From NCBI GenBank assembly GCA_029532625.1, contig JARFXM010000010.1:1922001-1986000 (forward strand): a DNA stretch of 64,000 nucleotides, written 5' to 3'. Origin of the DNA: Lomentospora prolificans (Eukaryota > Ascomycota > Sordariomycetes > Microascales > Microascaceae). Positions 11,631 to 23,363 of this stretch are shown piece after piece. The position numbers were made by a program, and so were the translations under genes. Numbering within the stretch: the first letter of the stretch is position 1; every line of letters starts with the position of its first letter. Below the pieces are notes generated by a model. The model was given only the letters and a program-made list of their open reading frames with translations, was not told the DNA's origin and did no database searches.

Positions 11631-14600
11631 CTTTTACCATTTCCATTCCCGTCACGCTTCGCTGGACCGGAAGGAGGGAACTTTGGCGTTCGGAGTTGTC
11701 TCAACTGGAACCGTTGAAATTGCTTTGTACTCCTGTAATGGGAGCGGATTGGAAGACTGGTACTATTAGGCGGACAGGATTCTGTTTACTAGGAAGGGCG
11801 TCTTGTGTGTGAAACAAAGGCCGGAGAAAAGGCAGCCAGACCTCCTGCGCATCACTCGAGTTTTCATCGCTCGATGACCGGAGTTTTCGACCTGTTAATT
11901 TTCCTATAATTCTAATTTCCTTTTCTAAAACTCCACTGGATGCTTGTGCATTTTATGAATCTGTTGCCATTGAATAGCGAGTGAGACGTGCTAATTCGCT
12001 TGATGTTGGGCATTTCGCTGGGACCAACTAGGGCACCGTCCTAGTGTTCGGAGTTTACGGCGGCAGTCTGACTGCGGGGGCTGGCCGATGACATGACAGC
12101 CTGGCGGGGTGTGAGAACCGGCTGCCGTGGCCATCCAGCCAAGTGTTGCAGATGCATTTTCCGGGCATGGACGTAGGAGACGGACGGACAGAGGACCTAA
12201 GAATTCGCCCAATTTCCTCGATCAACAGCGCTGATCTTGATATCCCCAGTGTGTGCTGGCCCCTGGAACCGGCGAAGAGCACCAGACAGGTGGAGACCTC
12301 CAGTGCTCTCTCCCTGGTTGGATATGACGGAAAGCCAGCGGGCGTCTACTAATGGTTTTTACATATAGGTTTGATGCACGGCTCTTGGCTAGATCGAGGC
12401 ACTATGATGCAATAAATGGAGCTTACGGGGCTGACGATTGGAGCAAAGAAAAAGAAAAGCTTGGAAAAGCTTAAGAATATAGTCGTAATATATCCCACCA
12501 GGTATCGAAGTTGCCAATGGGTCGGATCAGCCTTTGCGCAGCAGGAGCAAGAGGGTAGAAATAGTGGATCCGGTCAGATGAGTCGAGAAACACTGCTGAA
12601 CGTGGCGAAGGAAGGAGCTCGGGGGGTGTAGCACGGAAGTTGGTCCATTTCAAGGCCCCTGTCAAAGGGCGACCGAGCCATAAACCGGGATGTGAAGCGC
12701 AGGAAATCAGAGTGTGGGAATGGCTGGCTGCCGGATCAGCGTTCTGGGGGTGATGGGAGTCATTCAACTGGGACGGAACGATGGAAAGATGAGAGAGCAT
12801 CCGCCAGTAGCAAGGTCTAGAGCATGGTAACAAGGAGGGGGGAAGGGGGGTTAGCGAGGTGTGACGGGTTCCTGGGTGTTGGCGATTATGGGGAAGGGAC
12901 GGATGAGTACGCTCTAGATCGATGTGTTTGGGACGACCGATTTCCCAGTTTTCGAGGGGATCGGTCCGGTTGGCTGACGAGTTCAGTATTTCCTTTTCCC
13001 TTTTCGTCTTCCATGTCTTTTTCTGGGTTCGGAGCCGTGATTCGGGCGAGCCGGCATCCGGTGGTGGGAGAGAGGGTCGTATTTGGTACGTATTGTGTGC
13101 TATGGAAGTAATGCTTTCGGTTCTCTCGGCTCTTCCAACCTTTCAGTAGGCTCAACATATCTCGCTCTCGCGCTCGCGCACGCTCATTTCCCTTGATGCG
13201 AGCTCTAATATCCGGCATCCGGCTCGTCGAGCAAGCGGTCAATTATAGCACATAAGACGGGAAAAGTGCGTCTCACCCCATATAGCGCAGAGCGACCGGG
13301 GAATGAATAAGAACAAAAGAGGATTGTTTTTTTCTAGAAAAAAAAAAGGAAGGGCCAAAAGATTGATCGGCGGTTATACTTAATGACGGGGAATGACGTT
13401 GCTTGATGGGTCTACATGCGTTCTCAGCTATGGTAGACAGGGAGTTGGGCATTTTATTTACCTACTCCGTATCCACCAATTCCAACTCCTACGTAGAGAC
13501 AAGAAGACTCGGCCAGGTTTCATGGGTTATCGCCCGAGAGCACCCGCGGGGATGTAGATGGTTAAAGGGGTGACCCGACGTGGATGGCGGCACTTAGATG
13601 ACGAACAAGAACCGCCTGTACAGGATCCACGGGTGTGAGGGATGTGAAAGCGCGAGGCGACTTTGGAAACGTGCAGGAGGTGGAGGGGATTGGCGAATGA
13701 AAGACTGCGCTTGCGAGGCACTCGGATTCAGCGAATATATCGGAAGATCTTGGGCGGGATCAATGAAGTTATGCATTGAACGGTATGTGTTTGGCGGGCT
13801 CAATTTCGAGAGGCGGCACAATCACATGCACTCAATCAAGTCTCTGGTTGCTTGGCAATTCTCGACGGCTGACTGTGGCAAGCGGAGATACTTCGTAGGT
13901 AGACGGGGCTTACGGAGTCGGATCCGCCGGGGATGGCATCACCTGAGATCGAGAGGTAAATCGCCCCAATGTGATGGGGGCCACGAAGATTGCACAAAGG
14001 AGGAGTGAGATAGCGTCCCAGCAGTCTCGTTCATCCTATCCTGTCGCAGGTCCAAGCCGATGGTGACGATGTCCATCACGGTTATCGCGGAGACCCGTTT
14101 TAAATTGGTCGCCAACCTTTCGACGCCTGCTCTAGGGGTTTAAAGTCGTTATCTTCACCCTCCATCGAGTTCCCTAGTCGAGGAATTGAGTCGCTGCAAA
14201 GCGCCCCTCATGCATTAGTGCGGGCTGAGCGATCAAGATACCTCGTGGTCAAGTACTGGAGTATGAGCGGAGCGAAGCCATGCGTACGCCCCTATCTCAC
14301 ATTCCCTAGATGGGAAGGGCAACAAGAATCTGCCACGATATTCTGGTTCTGGAATAGATGGTGCGGTTTGTTTGACCGGCGAGACCGAGGCGGAAGGCGT
14401 GCGAAGCATTTAAGCGAGTGGGTTGAATCCAGTGTGAATGAGCGAGCAGAGGGGGAGGTGGCGGCGTCAGGGTTGCCATGTGGCCAGACACCACCATGCT
14501 CATAAGCACCAAGGCTCAAATGGGGCACGCCACCTCTTTCTTTCGATTAGCTGCCGCAACACTAATCCAAGCCAAGCTGGATTTGCTCATGGCTTGCTCA

Positions 14601-16108
14601 TGGCGCTTACCTGTGACGACAGGGCAAGCAACTTTCCCCGTATTATCAAGATGGAATTCGTAGAACTTGGTTATAGATTAGCATTGCGATTTTGAGATCG
14701 TGCTAGTGATGGAAGTGGCGACGGCTGTTGGCGGTGTTGAGCCTCTTGAGCCATGGCCCTCATCACGATGAGAGTTGGCGACCCTTCTATTATCTCTTCG
14801 TTGGCGTCACACCAACGACCCAGGCGCTGCGGCCCAACCTTGTGTAATTAGACTATGACACGGGCTGGATGGTGTTGTTTCGCTGGTTCGAGGCAATAGA
14901 ACCTGGCTAATGCTCCCACGTTCCTGATGTTTAAGCTCGATTCGGCCCCGTTAGCCTTTTTCCTCCCCTTTCCGCCTCATTCTTCGCTGGGTTCCATAGA
15001 TGACACCGCTGGCTAATACTGTGCTATGATATACAGGCGCGAGTAAAAGGTGACGATCCCTTTGGCGAGACGGAACCGACGAGGATAACAACAAGAGAGA
15101 TAGAGGACAGAAGAAGAATGTGCGATGATCTCAACAGTCTTGGAGTAGAGTTCAGAGAGGAGAAGCTGCTCCTTCCATCCATTCTCGTCTTTCTTTCCCT
15201 CGTTTCGACTTAATTTTCGCATTATGTCAGTCTCTCTTATGTTGCCGCAATAACGGGGGACAAAGATTCGACGAAGGAACCCCTCAACTCTACAAACTCA
15301 CGCTGGGCCTCCTAGCCAAGCGGCAAATCCGCGAGCTCTGATGGGCTCGCATCAACGAGAAGCGACAATTTGACAAAAATGGAAGAAAAACTCCTTCGGA
15401 GAATGTGGGGTACAAATGGATCCCTTGCCCCCGACGAAACCCCGCACAGGGCAAAGGTCGATGCTCGTCATCCTACCCATGTCGCAAAGGTGAGGAGGGA
15501 GAGACGAGAATAGCTAGGCGCCATTGTTGCGGAAACGTCAAGACTACTGGACCCCTCCGATTTCGAAACTCCTTCGTGAGGCAGTTGGCCTTCTGCGAAA
15601 ACGCAGCAATGTCGTTGGTGCGCATGAGGCTAGGCAGGGCCTAAAAGAGAAGGGGAAAAAAAAAGCTTGGAGCTGGCGTCACAAGGATGGGGATAGGGTG
15701 GGTTGGTCTGGTCCGGACTACTTTTACCCCGCGCTACTACTATCTGGGAGAAGCCGTCAGAAGAACGGATTGATCTTCGTGATTTGGCGGTGTAATAGGG
15801 GATTGGATACGCGCAGGGAAACCCGAACGCCTAGAGCTAGAGGGGGCGGCGCCCTTTTGGCCCACCGGAGTTGTTTTCGATCTTTCCCGGCGCAACGAGA
15901 AGAGAGAGGAGGTAGCATGGAGACAGGTGGGATTGGAGGGGTTTTTGGTCAGCGCTCTTACGTATAAAGGTCGCGTTGGGTCCCCGACGAGGAGGAGAAC
16001 CTCTATCCCTCTTGAAGCTCGTTTTCTACTATTTGCAAACCCAGAGATACCCATTCGTTTACTTGAAATTCGTGTTCAGAGTCCTTGAGACGAAATATCA
16101 CCTCCAAA
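11235..16108. other. Gene-poor spacer
   Basis: 4.9 kb without a supportable gene. It begins with the A-rich 3' flank of the bHLH gene and a T48 tract (11583-11630). Open frames such as 13598-14008 and 15524-15967 have no family resemblance, no good splice partners and uneven composition. The last 150 bases are the leader of the aldo-keto reductase gene. Confidence 0.55.
11583..11630. repeat. Poly(T) tract, 48 bases
   Basis: An uninterrupted run of 48 T lies about 350 bases past the bHLH stop codon. It is the longest homopolymer in the window and is likely to vary in length between isolates or be misread in assembly. Confidence 0.95.
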
Positions 16109-17255
16109 ATGGCTCCTATTGACCAAACCAAGTATGTCTGGTTCAACCTACACTATGGAACAACCTCACACTTCCCAATGGCGCTTCGCACCCCTTCTCA
16201 TCACCCCCTCCCATGACCTCCCTTCTCTTCTCTCGAGCATTATGAACTTGCGCCACCTCGTTATCTCGGAACCAGCTACCCTGAGGAAATAGAAGCGTAC
16301 TGACACCTCTTAGGCGCACCTTCAAGCTCAACACGGGCGACTCCATCCCCGCCGTCGGCCTCGGAACTTGGCAGTCTGCCCCCTCCGAGGTCTACAACGC
16401 AGTGCTGGCCGCCCTCAAGCATGGCTACCGCCACATCGACACTGCCCTCGCCTACGGCAATGAGAGCGAGGTGGGCGCCGCCATCCGCGACTCCGGCGTG
16501 CCCCGCTCCGAGATCTGGGTCACCACCAAGCTCGACAACCCCTGGCACAAGCGCGTCCCCGAGGGCATTGACACCTCCCTTAAGAACCTCGGCCTCGACT
16601 ACGTCGACCTTTACCTCATGCATTGGCCCAGCAGCACCGACCCTACCGACCTCAAGAAGCACCACGAGGGCTGGGACTTTGTCGACACCTGGCGCGAGAT
16701 GCAGAAGCTTGCTGGTACCGGCAAGGTTAGGAATCTTGGTGTTTCCAACTTTGGCATCAAGAACCTCGAGAGGCTGCTGAACGATCCCTCTTGCAAGGTG
16801 AGCTTGGAATCTGACGAGGTTGTGCATGCTTAAGAATGTTTTGGAGGCGCTAACTTGGGTAACAGATCGTCCCCGCCGTCAATCAGATTGAGCTCCATCC
16901 CTGCAACCCTTCCCCCAAGCTCGTCGCCTACAACACATCTAAGGGCATCCACTCCACCGGCTACTCCTGCCTCGGCAGCACCAACTCCCCCCTCTACTCC
17001 AACAAGACCCTCCTTGACATCGCCGCCGCAAAGGGCCGCACCCCCCAGCAGGTCCTGCTCATGTGGGGTCTCCAGAAGGGCTGGAGCGTCATTCCCAAGT
17101 CCGTCTCCGAGAACCGTATTAAGGCCAACTGGGAGGTTGACGGCTGGGAGCTCACGGATGAGGAGATTAAGCAGCTCGATGCTATTCCTGATAGGTTTAA
17201 GGTTTGCGGCGATGCTTGGTTGCCTATCAAGGTCTTCTTTGGCGATGATGAATAA
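16109..17255 (+). CDS. Aldo-keto reductase (Gcy1/glycerol dehydrogenase-like)
   Basis: This is a cytosolic NADPH-dependent reductase of aldehydes, ketones or sugars, 298 residues. There are three exons: 16109-16131, 16314-16797 and 16866-17255. The first codes for only 7 2/3 codons (MAPIDQTK); all junctions keep frame with GTATGT/TAG and GTGAGC/CAG signals and a GCTAAC branch site before exon 3. The catalytic tetrad is complete: Asp50 and Tyr55 in HIDTALAYGNE, Lys80 in TTKLDNPW and His111 in LMHWP. The cofactor end shows the usual IPKSVSENRIKANW. The LHP-containing strand and GYSCLGS match the barrel of the family. The closest known class is the glycerol dehydrogenase/Gcy1 group, but the substrate cannot be fixed by eye. 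The low-codon first exon split from the rest is common in fungal members. Confidence 0.93.
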
Positions 17256-17375
17256 ATTACGCCGTGGAGATGTAGGCCTTTGTTTCATCGGAGCCTCTAG
17301 GCTTAGGTAGTTGGAAAAAAAAAATGCAAGCGTTGAACTTTCAAAACTATGAGCTCTGGATGCTGTGAACGGCTT

Positions 17376-17996
17376 TTAGAACTTTGAATTGGTGTTCGTC
17401 TCCTTCTTAGGCACGACCTTCGATTCCTTCTCAGCCTCCTCTGTCATAATCTCCGCAACCGCCTCCCTCAACAAACCCGCCATTATCCTCCCCTCCTCAT
17501 CATCCAACTCATCCCTCTGCCCCTTGGCAAACATCGCATAACTCTTACTAAACCTCTCCTCCCCCGGCCCGCCCACCTCTCTGCTCCTCGCACCCCTAGG
17601 CACAATATGAAAGTGCACATGCCCCACGACCTGTCCCGCCCCGACACCGTTGTTCTGGACGACATTCCAGTCGGGCGTTTCGCTGACTTTCACAATGGCT
17701 CGGGAAAGGAGCGCGAGGTACTTTCCCATCTCGGCCGCCTCGTCGTACGAGACGTCGGTGAGCTTGGGCTTGTGGGAGCGTGGGCAGAGGAGGAGATGGA
17801 AGGGTTGGAGGGGGAGGATGTCTAGGAAGGAGATGACGGTGGGGGTGGAGAGGATGAGGTGCGTTTCGGGGGCGGTCTTGGTTGGGGAGATGGGGGAGGA
17901 GTCGTCGGTGAGTTGCGGAGGGGAGGTGGGCGGGTATGGCTCGTAGTTGGCCGAGATTTTGCAAAATGGGCAGTTTGGGTCCTCGAGGGAAGACAT
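17376..17996 (-). CDS. HIT-domain nucleotide hydrolase
   Basis: A single-exon protein of 206 residues. The histidine-triad motif HVHFHIV at residues 126-132 is intact, and the preceding GAGQVVGH fits the nucleotide-binding loop. An N-terminal CPFCKI (9-14) is the half zinc site seen in Hint-type members. The family hydrolyses nucleoside phosphoramidates or dinucleoside polyphosphates; which one applies here is not decidable. I start at ATG 17996 because CPFC follows at once, as in relatives; an in-frame start at 18083 would add 29 residues lacking similarity. The C-terminal 60 residues are Glu/Lys rich. The next gene upstream, also on the minus strand, is CWF19, whose C-terminus is related to the HIT fold. 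Confidence 0.9.
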   Translation of the reverse strand: MSSLEDPNCPFCKISANYEPYPPTSPPQLTDDSSPISPTKTAPETHLILSTPTVISFLDILPLQPFHLLLCPRSHKPKLTDVSYDEAAEMGKYLALLSRAIVKVSETPDWNVVQNNGVGAGQVVGHVHFHIVPRGARSREVGGPGEERFSKSYAMFAKGQRDELDDEEGRIMAGLLREAVAEIMTEEAEKESKVVPKKETNTNSKF

Positions 17997-18243
17997 TTTG
18001 AGCGGCGTGTGGTTCAATCGGCGTTTATATATGTTGTTTGGTGTTTGACTGTGATTGGAGTCGTTGTATAAACAAGCTAACAATGGTGAAATGAGTTGAT
18101 GCGAGTCAAAAGCTCGGAATTTATTAGCTCCTTGGGACTTAAGCTCCCGCTAGCTCCTCGAATTTGTGCCTCGGCACCTGGATCACAAAGACCATGAATA
18201 GACAGACATTCAAGTTACACCAGGATTTTCTACAGTTCCCGTT

Positions 18244-20382
18244 TCAACCCTCCTGCTCCAACACTCTTGTCCAATCAAATTTCCTCCATCTCTTCTTGAA
18301 GGCGTCAACCCTCGCATCTCCCTTGCTCCACCGACCTTGCTTCTTGACCACCTCCGGCCCAACATCCAACACGCCGCCAATCACCTCTCGCGCAAACAAA
18401 TCTCCGCGCGGCCACTTATTCGGGTTCTCGACAACGTGCCCAAAACCACCGTCCAGAGTGAACCATACGTGGAAATACGGCATCTCCTTGGCGATGCTGC
18501 GTCGGAATGCCATGCGGCCCATCCCTGATTCGCGCGCCTTGGCCCCAGTGTCAATAATCTTGCGGTGTTGTGACCATTCCTCGTCCGAGGTGAGGAAGGC
18601 CTCTTTAAAGTAAGCCGGAATGGTTTCGCCAAGTTCGTAAGGGATGGGAACAGCCGCCATGGCGGCGTGGGGGTGTCTGTGTGGCGCCGCGGCGTTTTCG
18701 TAAAAGATGACCTCGCGCCCCTGGTCATGATACATGCGCGTGAGGGACTTCATGAAGTTGCGGATCTCCTCCCACTCATCGTCGTCGCATTCCACCAGGT
18801 TCGTGTGGTGCGCAAGTGGGACGATGACGGCGCCGCCGTCGCTAACTTCCGGCTCGGTAGGGAGAGTGAGGAAGACGCGGGTGCCGAGAGAGATTACGGG
18901 TGCGATGGGCTGCTTGCCTGTGTCCTCGTGGTAGCAGAGCGGGCAGGAGTCAAGGATTCGGTTCATCTTTTGAAGTTCGTTGATGGCGAGATTTTTGAGG
19001 TTCACTTCAGACTTATGAACCCTCTTCGCGAGTTTCGCTGCATTCTCATCCATGTACTCGAGGTCGTTGTCAAAGCGCGAGTCCTTGGCGATTCTCTCTG
19101 CGAGCCTCATACCTTCACCCCCTGCTTGATTTTTCGTCCTACGCTCCTCCTGGACCATCTGCTCAATCGTCATTTCGTCGTTCTCTTCGACAGTTCCTCG
19201 TTCGCGTCCACGCTTCGTCTCGATCGATTTAACTTCGCCACGGGGTCCGGCAAGCATTCGATTTTCCATGGCACCCAGCGCCACAGTCTTCGGACCTGTC
19301 TCGACAAAGGCTGCAGCGGCCTGGTTGTACTCCTCTTCCAGCTTCTCGGCTTCGGGGGCGCCGCGCAATTTAGCCTTCATCATCTGCGCACGCAGCCTGT
19401 TGAGCGCCGTCTGGTCCATGGTTGCCGCAGGTGCCCTGTGAACTTCGTCGACGACCGTGCCTGCCGGCTCGACTTGTTCTCTGACCGGGGCAAAACTCGC
19501 CGTGCGCCTCGCGGGTCCATCCTTCTTCTCCTTGGCCATCCTTGCCATGTATAGTTCTCCTGTGGGACCCTCCTTTACTGCATAGCCATCTCCGTAAAGC
19601 TTCCTGCGATCCAGTTCTTCCCGTTCTTCCCGTGCAATATCGAACTCTTGTAGACTTCCATATCTCTCCTGTGCAACGTCCTCGACTGAGACCCCGTCAC
19701 GTTCCGCCGTCGAATACACAGTCTGGAGCTTCATCATGCGCCATTGGGAGCCGTTATCGCCGAATTTATAGTTAACGCTGATCTCCTTGATGGTTTCACC
19801 GTCTTGATCATCCGACTCGTAAGCGTAGTCGCGAAGGCCTTGGTTGAGCTCGCGGTGGTGGAGAACACGTTCGGGTTCCTTTTTAGGAGGGGATGGGGGT
19901 GGGTCTTTGTTGTGTCGATGAACATAATCAATGTCGAGAGCCGATGGCGCCATCATCCAAGAATCCCGTTCTATTGTCGCCGACTTGGCGCGATCCTGAC
20001 TCTCTTCTTGAGAAGCCTTGTCTTTTGACGACCTTGACCCATCCTCGCCGCGCCTGTGGTCTCGTGAGCTTCGATGTTCGTGATCTCGGTCTCGATTTCG
20101 GTCTCGGTCTCTATGTTCTCGGTGTTCCCTATGTGCCCCATGTCGGCTCGATTTATGTCCATCATCGTGTCGTGACCTCTTGTGTCGATGACTATCCCTC
20201 TCATTATCGTCATCGTGCCTATGCGAACGATGTCGATGTCTCCCCTCGCCATCCCTATCCCTGTCCTTATCCCTGTCTTCCCTCTCATGCCTATGCTTCC
20301 TCCTCTTCCTATCATCACGATCTTTCTCTGCCTTCTCTGCCGCCAAGCTCTTTTCAAACTCGGCAAGTCCGTCCATATCCAC
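18244..20382 (-). CDS. CWF19: Spliceosome-associated protein CWF19
   Basis: An uninterrupted frame of 712 residues. Residues 15-150 are a charged Arg/His/Asp/Glu/Ser repeat region typical of spliceosomal proteins. The C-terminal 280 residues hold the two CwfJ domains: the first starts near NLAINELQKMNRILDSCPLC (cysteines near 480 and 483) and includes the HIT-like HRHPHAA near 568; the second covers PYFHVWFTLDGGFGHVVE to the end. Family members (Cwf19 of fission yeast, human CWF19L2) join late spliceosomes and help intron lariat turnover in the nucleus. A methionine two codons downstream could also serve as start. Its 5' end faces RPB12 across 687 bases, so the two genes probably share an upstream region. 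Confidence 0.95.
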   Translation of the reverse strand: MDMDGLAEFEKSLAAEKAEKDRDDRKRRKHRHEREDRDKDRDRDGEGRHRHRSHRHDDDNERDSHRHKRSRHDDGHKSSRHGAHREHREHRDRDRNRDRDHEHRSSRDHRRGEDGSRSSKDKASQEESQDRAKSATIERDSWMMAPSALDIDYVHRHNKDPPPSPPKKEPERVLHHRELNQGLRDYAYESDDQDGETIKEISVNYKFGDNGSQWRMMKLQTVYSTAERDGVSVEDVAQERYGSLQEFDIAREEREELDRRKLYGDGYAVKEGPTGELYMARMAKEKKDGPARRTASFAPVREQVEPAGTVVDEVHRAPAATMDQTALNRLRAQMMKAKLRGAPEAEKLEEEYNQAAAAFVETGPKTVALGAMENRMLAGPRGEVKSIETKRGRERGTVEENDEMTIEQMVQEERRTKNQAGGEGMRLAERIAKDSRFDNDLEYMDENAAKLAKRVHKSEVNLKNLAINELQKMNRILDSCPLCYHEDTGKQPIAPVISLGTRVFLTLPTEPEVSDGGAVIVPLAHHTNLVECDDDEWEEIRNFMKSLTRMYHDQGREVIFYENAAAPHRHPHAAMAAVPIPYELGETIPAYFKEAFLTSDEEWSQHRKIIDTGAKARESGMGRMAFRRSIAKEMPYFHVWFTLDGGFGHVVENPNKWPRGDLFAREVIGGVLDVGPEVVKKQGRWSKGDARVDAFKKRWRKFDWTRVLEQEG

Positions 20383-21069
20383 AGGGAAAGAGGAAAGAGA
20401 AGATAATGTATCTGGGGAGGCGCTAGAGGAGCAAAGGGTTTAAATGCGCGATTATGTTCCACAAACCTGTTTTGTCAGGTTCTGGAAGTGGCAGGTTTGA
20501 CAGGGCGGAAAGGGTCGATTCAATCTCACTGATGATCATCCAAAAGTGGCGAAAATTGCACGGGCAGGAGAAGCTGCAGGTTCCTCGAATTGGGAATAGG
20601 CTGTCTGCATTTGGGATCTCGGTCGGTCGAAAGGGGCTTTCCCCCAGGAATTTCAACGACGTCCCACGCTTGGGCTGTGGGATGTTTGTTCGGGGTCGTG
20701 GGGGATCTCTTGAGGGTAAAATGGTGAGAGTTTGGGGATGATTAAGTGGCCTAGCTTCTAGGCTTTGTTCGAAAAGCTGCTTGTGTACCTTCGTAGCATT
20801 TCATGGTGTTACTGTTGCTGGGCGTCGTTGCAGGCGATGCACGGACCACCAAGTCGGTGTGACATCCGAGAGTGGGTCCAGAGCCGCCGCCTCGTCCATG
20901 AATTTTCTCCCGCGTGCTAAATCTCCCAAAATCTTCCCTGCTCTATTCGCATCCTGCTTGACCATATCACCACCCACCTCTCGTCTTTACCTCTCGAACC
21001 TCAAGTGCATCGCCATACGCTTATCTTCACGCACCAAATATCAAAGAAAAATCTTTACATCCTGCTAAA
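20383..21069. promoter_or_regulatory. Divergent promoter region, CWF19 and RPB12
   Basis: 687 bases between two head-to-head start codons. No coding frame is credible here, and no clear TATA box was seen. The 70 bases before the RPB12 ATG are pyrimidine rich with CATC/CACC words, typical of fungal leaders. Confidence 0.5.
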
Positions 21070-21370
21070 ATGTCTCGCGAGGAGTACCAGATCCCCACCT
21101 CCACCGCCGACCACGCCCCCAAGGCCTACGGCGGCCCCGAGGCTTTGGGCGCGAAGAGCGCCAACCTCATCTACATCTGCGGCGACTGCGGCGTCAAGTC
21201 TTCGGATCACCAGACTGTCCCTTTCCTGAGGTGCAAGTTCTGCGGCTGCCGCATCTTGTATAAGGACCGTACCAAGCGGTGAGTCTCGATGGAGTCTGCC
21301 TTGGGCGCCTGTTGAACTAGTATGCTGACTCGCTTTTCTCTCCAGTATGGTTCAGTTCGAGGCGCGATAA
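21070..21370 (+). CDS. RPB12: RNA polymerases I, II and III shared subunit Rpb12
   Basis: A 77-residue zinc-ribbon subunit found in all three nuclear RNA polymerases. Exon 1 is 21070-21278 and exon 2 is 21346-21370; the intron has a GTGAGT donor and CCAG acceptor and splits the codon for Arg71 after two bases, so the tail reads RTKRMVQFEAR, the family signature. Zinc ligands are Cys37 and Cys40 (CGDC) and Cys55 and Cys58 (CKFC). Length and end match the family. It is convergent with GPN1, which helps assemble the same polymerases; the two stop codons are about 290 bases apart. Confidence 0.97.
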
Positions 21371-21660
21371 ATGTCGATATGCGTTACGTAGAGAGGAATT
21401 CTATCAACGGGATGGCGGGTTTTTTTCCCTTTCTTTGCATGGCACATTATGGAAATCGGAGCTTTGGCGCATTGGTTCACATGAGGCACGGGACGAGGAC
21501 GGCCTGCGTGCGTTTTTTTCCCTCCTCGTCGGTCTAAGGATATCATCATGACTCTCAAATGTTCAAGTGGTATCATCAATTACTTCTAAGTCCTGAGTAC
21601 TGGTACACCTAATGCATATAAAGACGTCACAATGCTTTTTCCCCCTCGTGTCACGTTCTC

Positions 21661-22941
21661 TTACAACTGCCTCTGAGAGTGGAGATACTTGGCGTAACTC
21701 GCTTCCGCCTCCACGGAATCCTCTGTGCCACCGAGTGCAGCCTTATACCTATCCTGGAGCGCTGACGCGCCGTCCTCTTCATCCGCGTAGTCGTCGTCAC
21801 CGCTGTCCTCGGTCACCTCGATACCCCCAATCTTAGACACAAGGTCCGAGTCTGCCCCCTGCACTGACATGCCTTTCATCATCCGTTCGAGCTCCTTTTC
21901 CCGCTTCTTTAGTTTCTCTTCCTCCTTCTGGGACCTCAAGCGATCGAGCTCAGGCTGGTAGTCTCGCTCGAATTCCAAGGCCTTTTCCTGGACGGCCTCG
22001 AAGAACTCGTTGACGCCGGTTCCTAGTCTTGAGCTCACACCGACGACCTTAAGGTGGGAGTAGAACTCCTCCAGCACAAGACTCATTGAGCTAAGCAAAC
22101 TAGTACCGTATCCAGAACCTGTTTCGGCACCCTCTGTCTCGGCGCGGAGTTCGTCGTCCGCGAGAGCTGCGCGAAGAGCCTCGTAGTCCGTCATCCACTC
22201 CTTGGCGAAACTCGCGTCCTTGACATCCGTCTTGTTGAAAACAAGGATCATGGGGAGCTTCGTCTTGTATAGAATACTGCACGCGTAGAGCATATTGCTC
22301 ATGAAGGTGCTCGTTGACGCCGTGCGCGGGGTATCGATGATGTAGGCGAGCACGGTTGGGAAGGAAGAGGCGAGGGACTCGAGTAGGATTTGACCGCTAG
22401 CGGACCATACAAACACTTCGATCTGACCGGCTAACCCCCACGAAACATTAGCAAATGAAAAGTTACTTCACGTCTGATTGAATAAGCTCACGCGTATCGA
22501 CGATGATATGCTTGACTGGTTTGCGCTCGGGGTGCTCAGGATCCGGTTGTGCTCTCTTTTCTAGCAAGCCCACCATCTGATCGATCTTAGTCGCAAACAG
22601 GTTCAGGGAAGTCATGATGGCGCCGTTGGGCCCCAAGTTGTAGTGCTTCATCACGTCTCTATACTTGATTGACTGGCGAATGTCGATGTTACAGTCGAAG
22701 GGAACCTCGAGGGTCGCGGGATCGAGGTTTATGACGTAAGGAGGGCTACCCTTAGAGTGCAGGTGAGAGTTGATGCGCCTCATGAAGGTAGTCTTTCCAG
22801 ATCCTGTAAGGAAAGTTAATGGGTAAGCTTCAGGCCGTTATACTCTCTATTTAGTGGATGCTTACCCGCCATGCCCACGCACACAATCACGGTAGGGCGA
22901 TCGCTGGGGCGCGCCGCCTTCTCTTGGGAGGATGAGGCCAT
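21661..22941 (-). CDS. GPN1: GPN-loop GTPase 1 (Npa3)
   Basis: A 385-residue GTPase needed for assembly and nuclear import of RNA polymerase II (and III). Three exons on the minus strand: 22941-22866, 22803-22492 and 22430-21661, with introns of 62 and 61 nt. The first intron interrupts the P-loop GMAGSGKTT (23-31), the second interrupts VDTPGQIEVF, the G3 region. The family-defining Gly-Pro-Asn loop is at 83-85 (HYNLGPNGA). The guanine-specificity motif NKTDV follows in the third exon, and the tail is acidic with a coiled region. Phases fit exactly and the summed length is divisible by three. It is divergent from TYS1 (422 bases between start codons). Confidence 0.97.
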
Positions 22942-23363
22942 GGCGAGGCGCTTCACGATCTCTTTCTATACAAGGCTGATGAATTTTTATAGTGTAGGTT
23001 TTGAAAATAGATTTGGATTGCAATTGAGAATAGGTAAAGGTGAGCTGTGTATGCTTGTTCTACTGGAGTTATGGAGATGTTAAAATACTATCCTGAACAT
23101 GATTTTGGCGGGGTTCAGTTGTCGAAAAGCTGGACGAAAAGCTAAGATATGCTTCTAACGGAATAATTTTCAATAAAGAGTTAACTGCGGGGGAGTGGCA
23201 GAAAAAAAGGGCGGTGAGTTCGTACTCAATTGACTCACACCCCACCTTGCCATGGACTCCCAAGGCCATGTAAAAGGGCGTTTCTCTATCACACAAAGAA
23301 AGCCGTCCAGGTTAAGATCAAAAGATTCAGTTCCCTTCTCGACATCGAACAGAAAAAGGCAAA
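22942..23363. promoter_or_regulatory. Divergent promoter region, GPN1 and TYS1
   Basis: 422 bases separate the two start codons. It is relatively AT rich on the GPN1 side. No recognisable TATA box or named factor site is claimed. Confidence 0.45.

Noticed and set aside
16276..17288. Long frames antisense to the aldo-keto reductase gene
   Set aside because: They are shadows of a G+C-rich coding region with a complete enzyme on the plus strand.
18024..18031. TATATAAA (minus strand) as TATA box of the HIT gene
   Set aside because: It lies only about 30 bases before the start codon, too close to leave a 5' leader.
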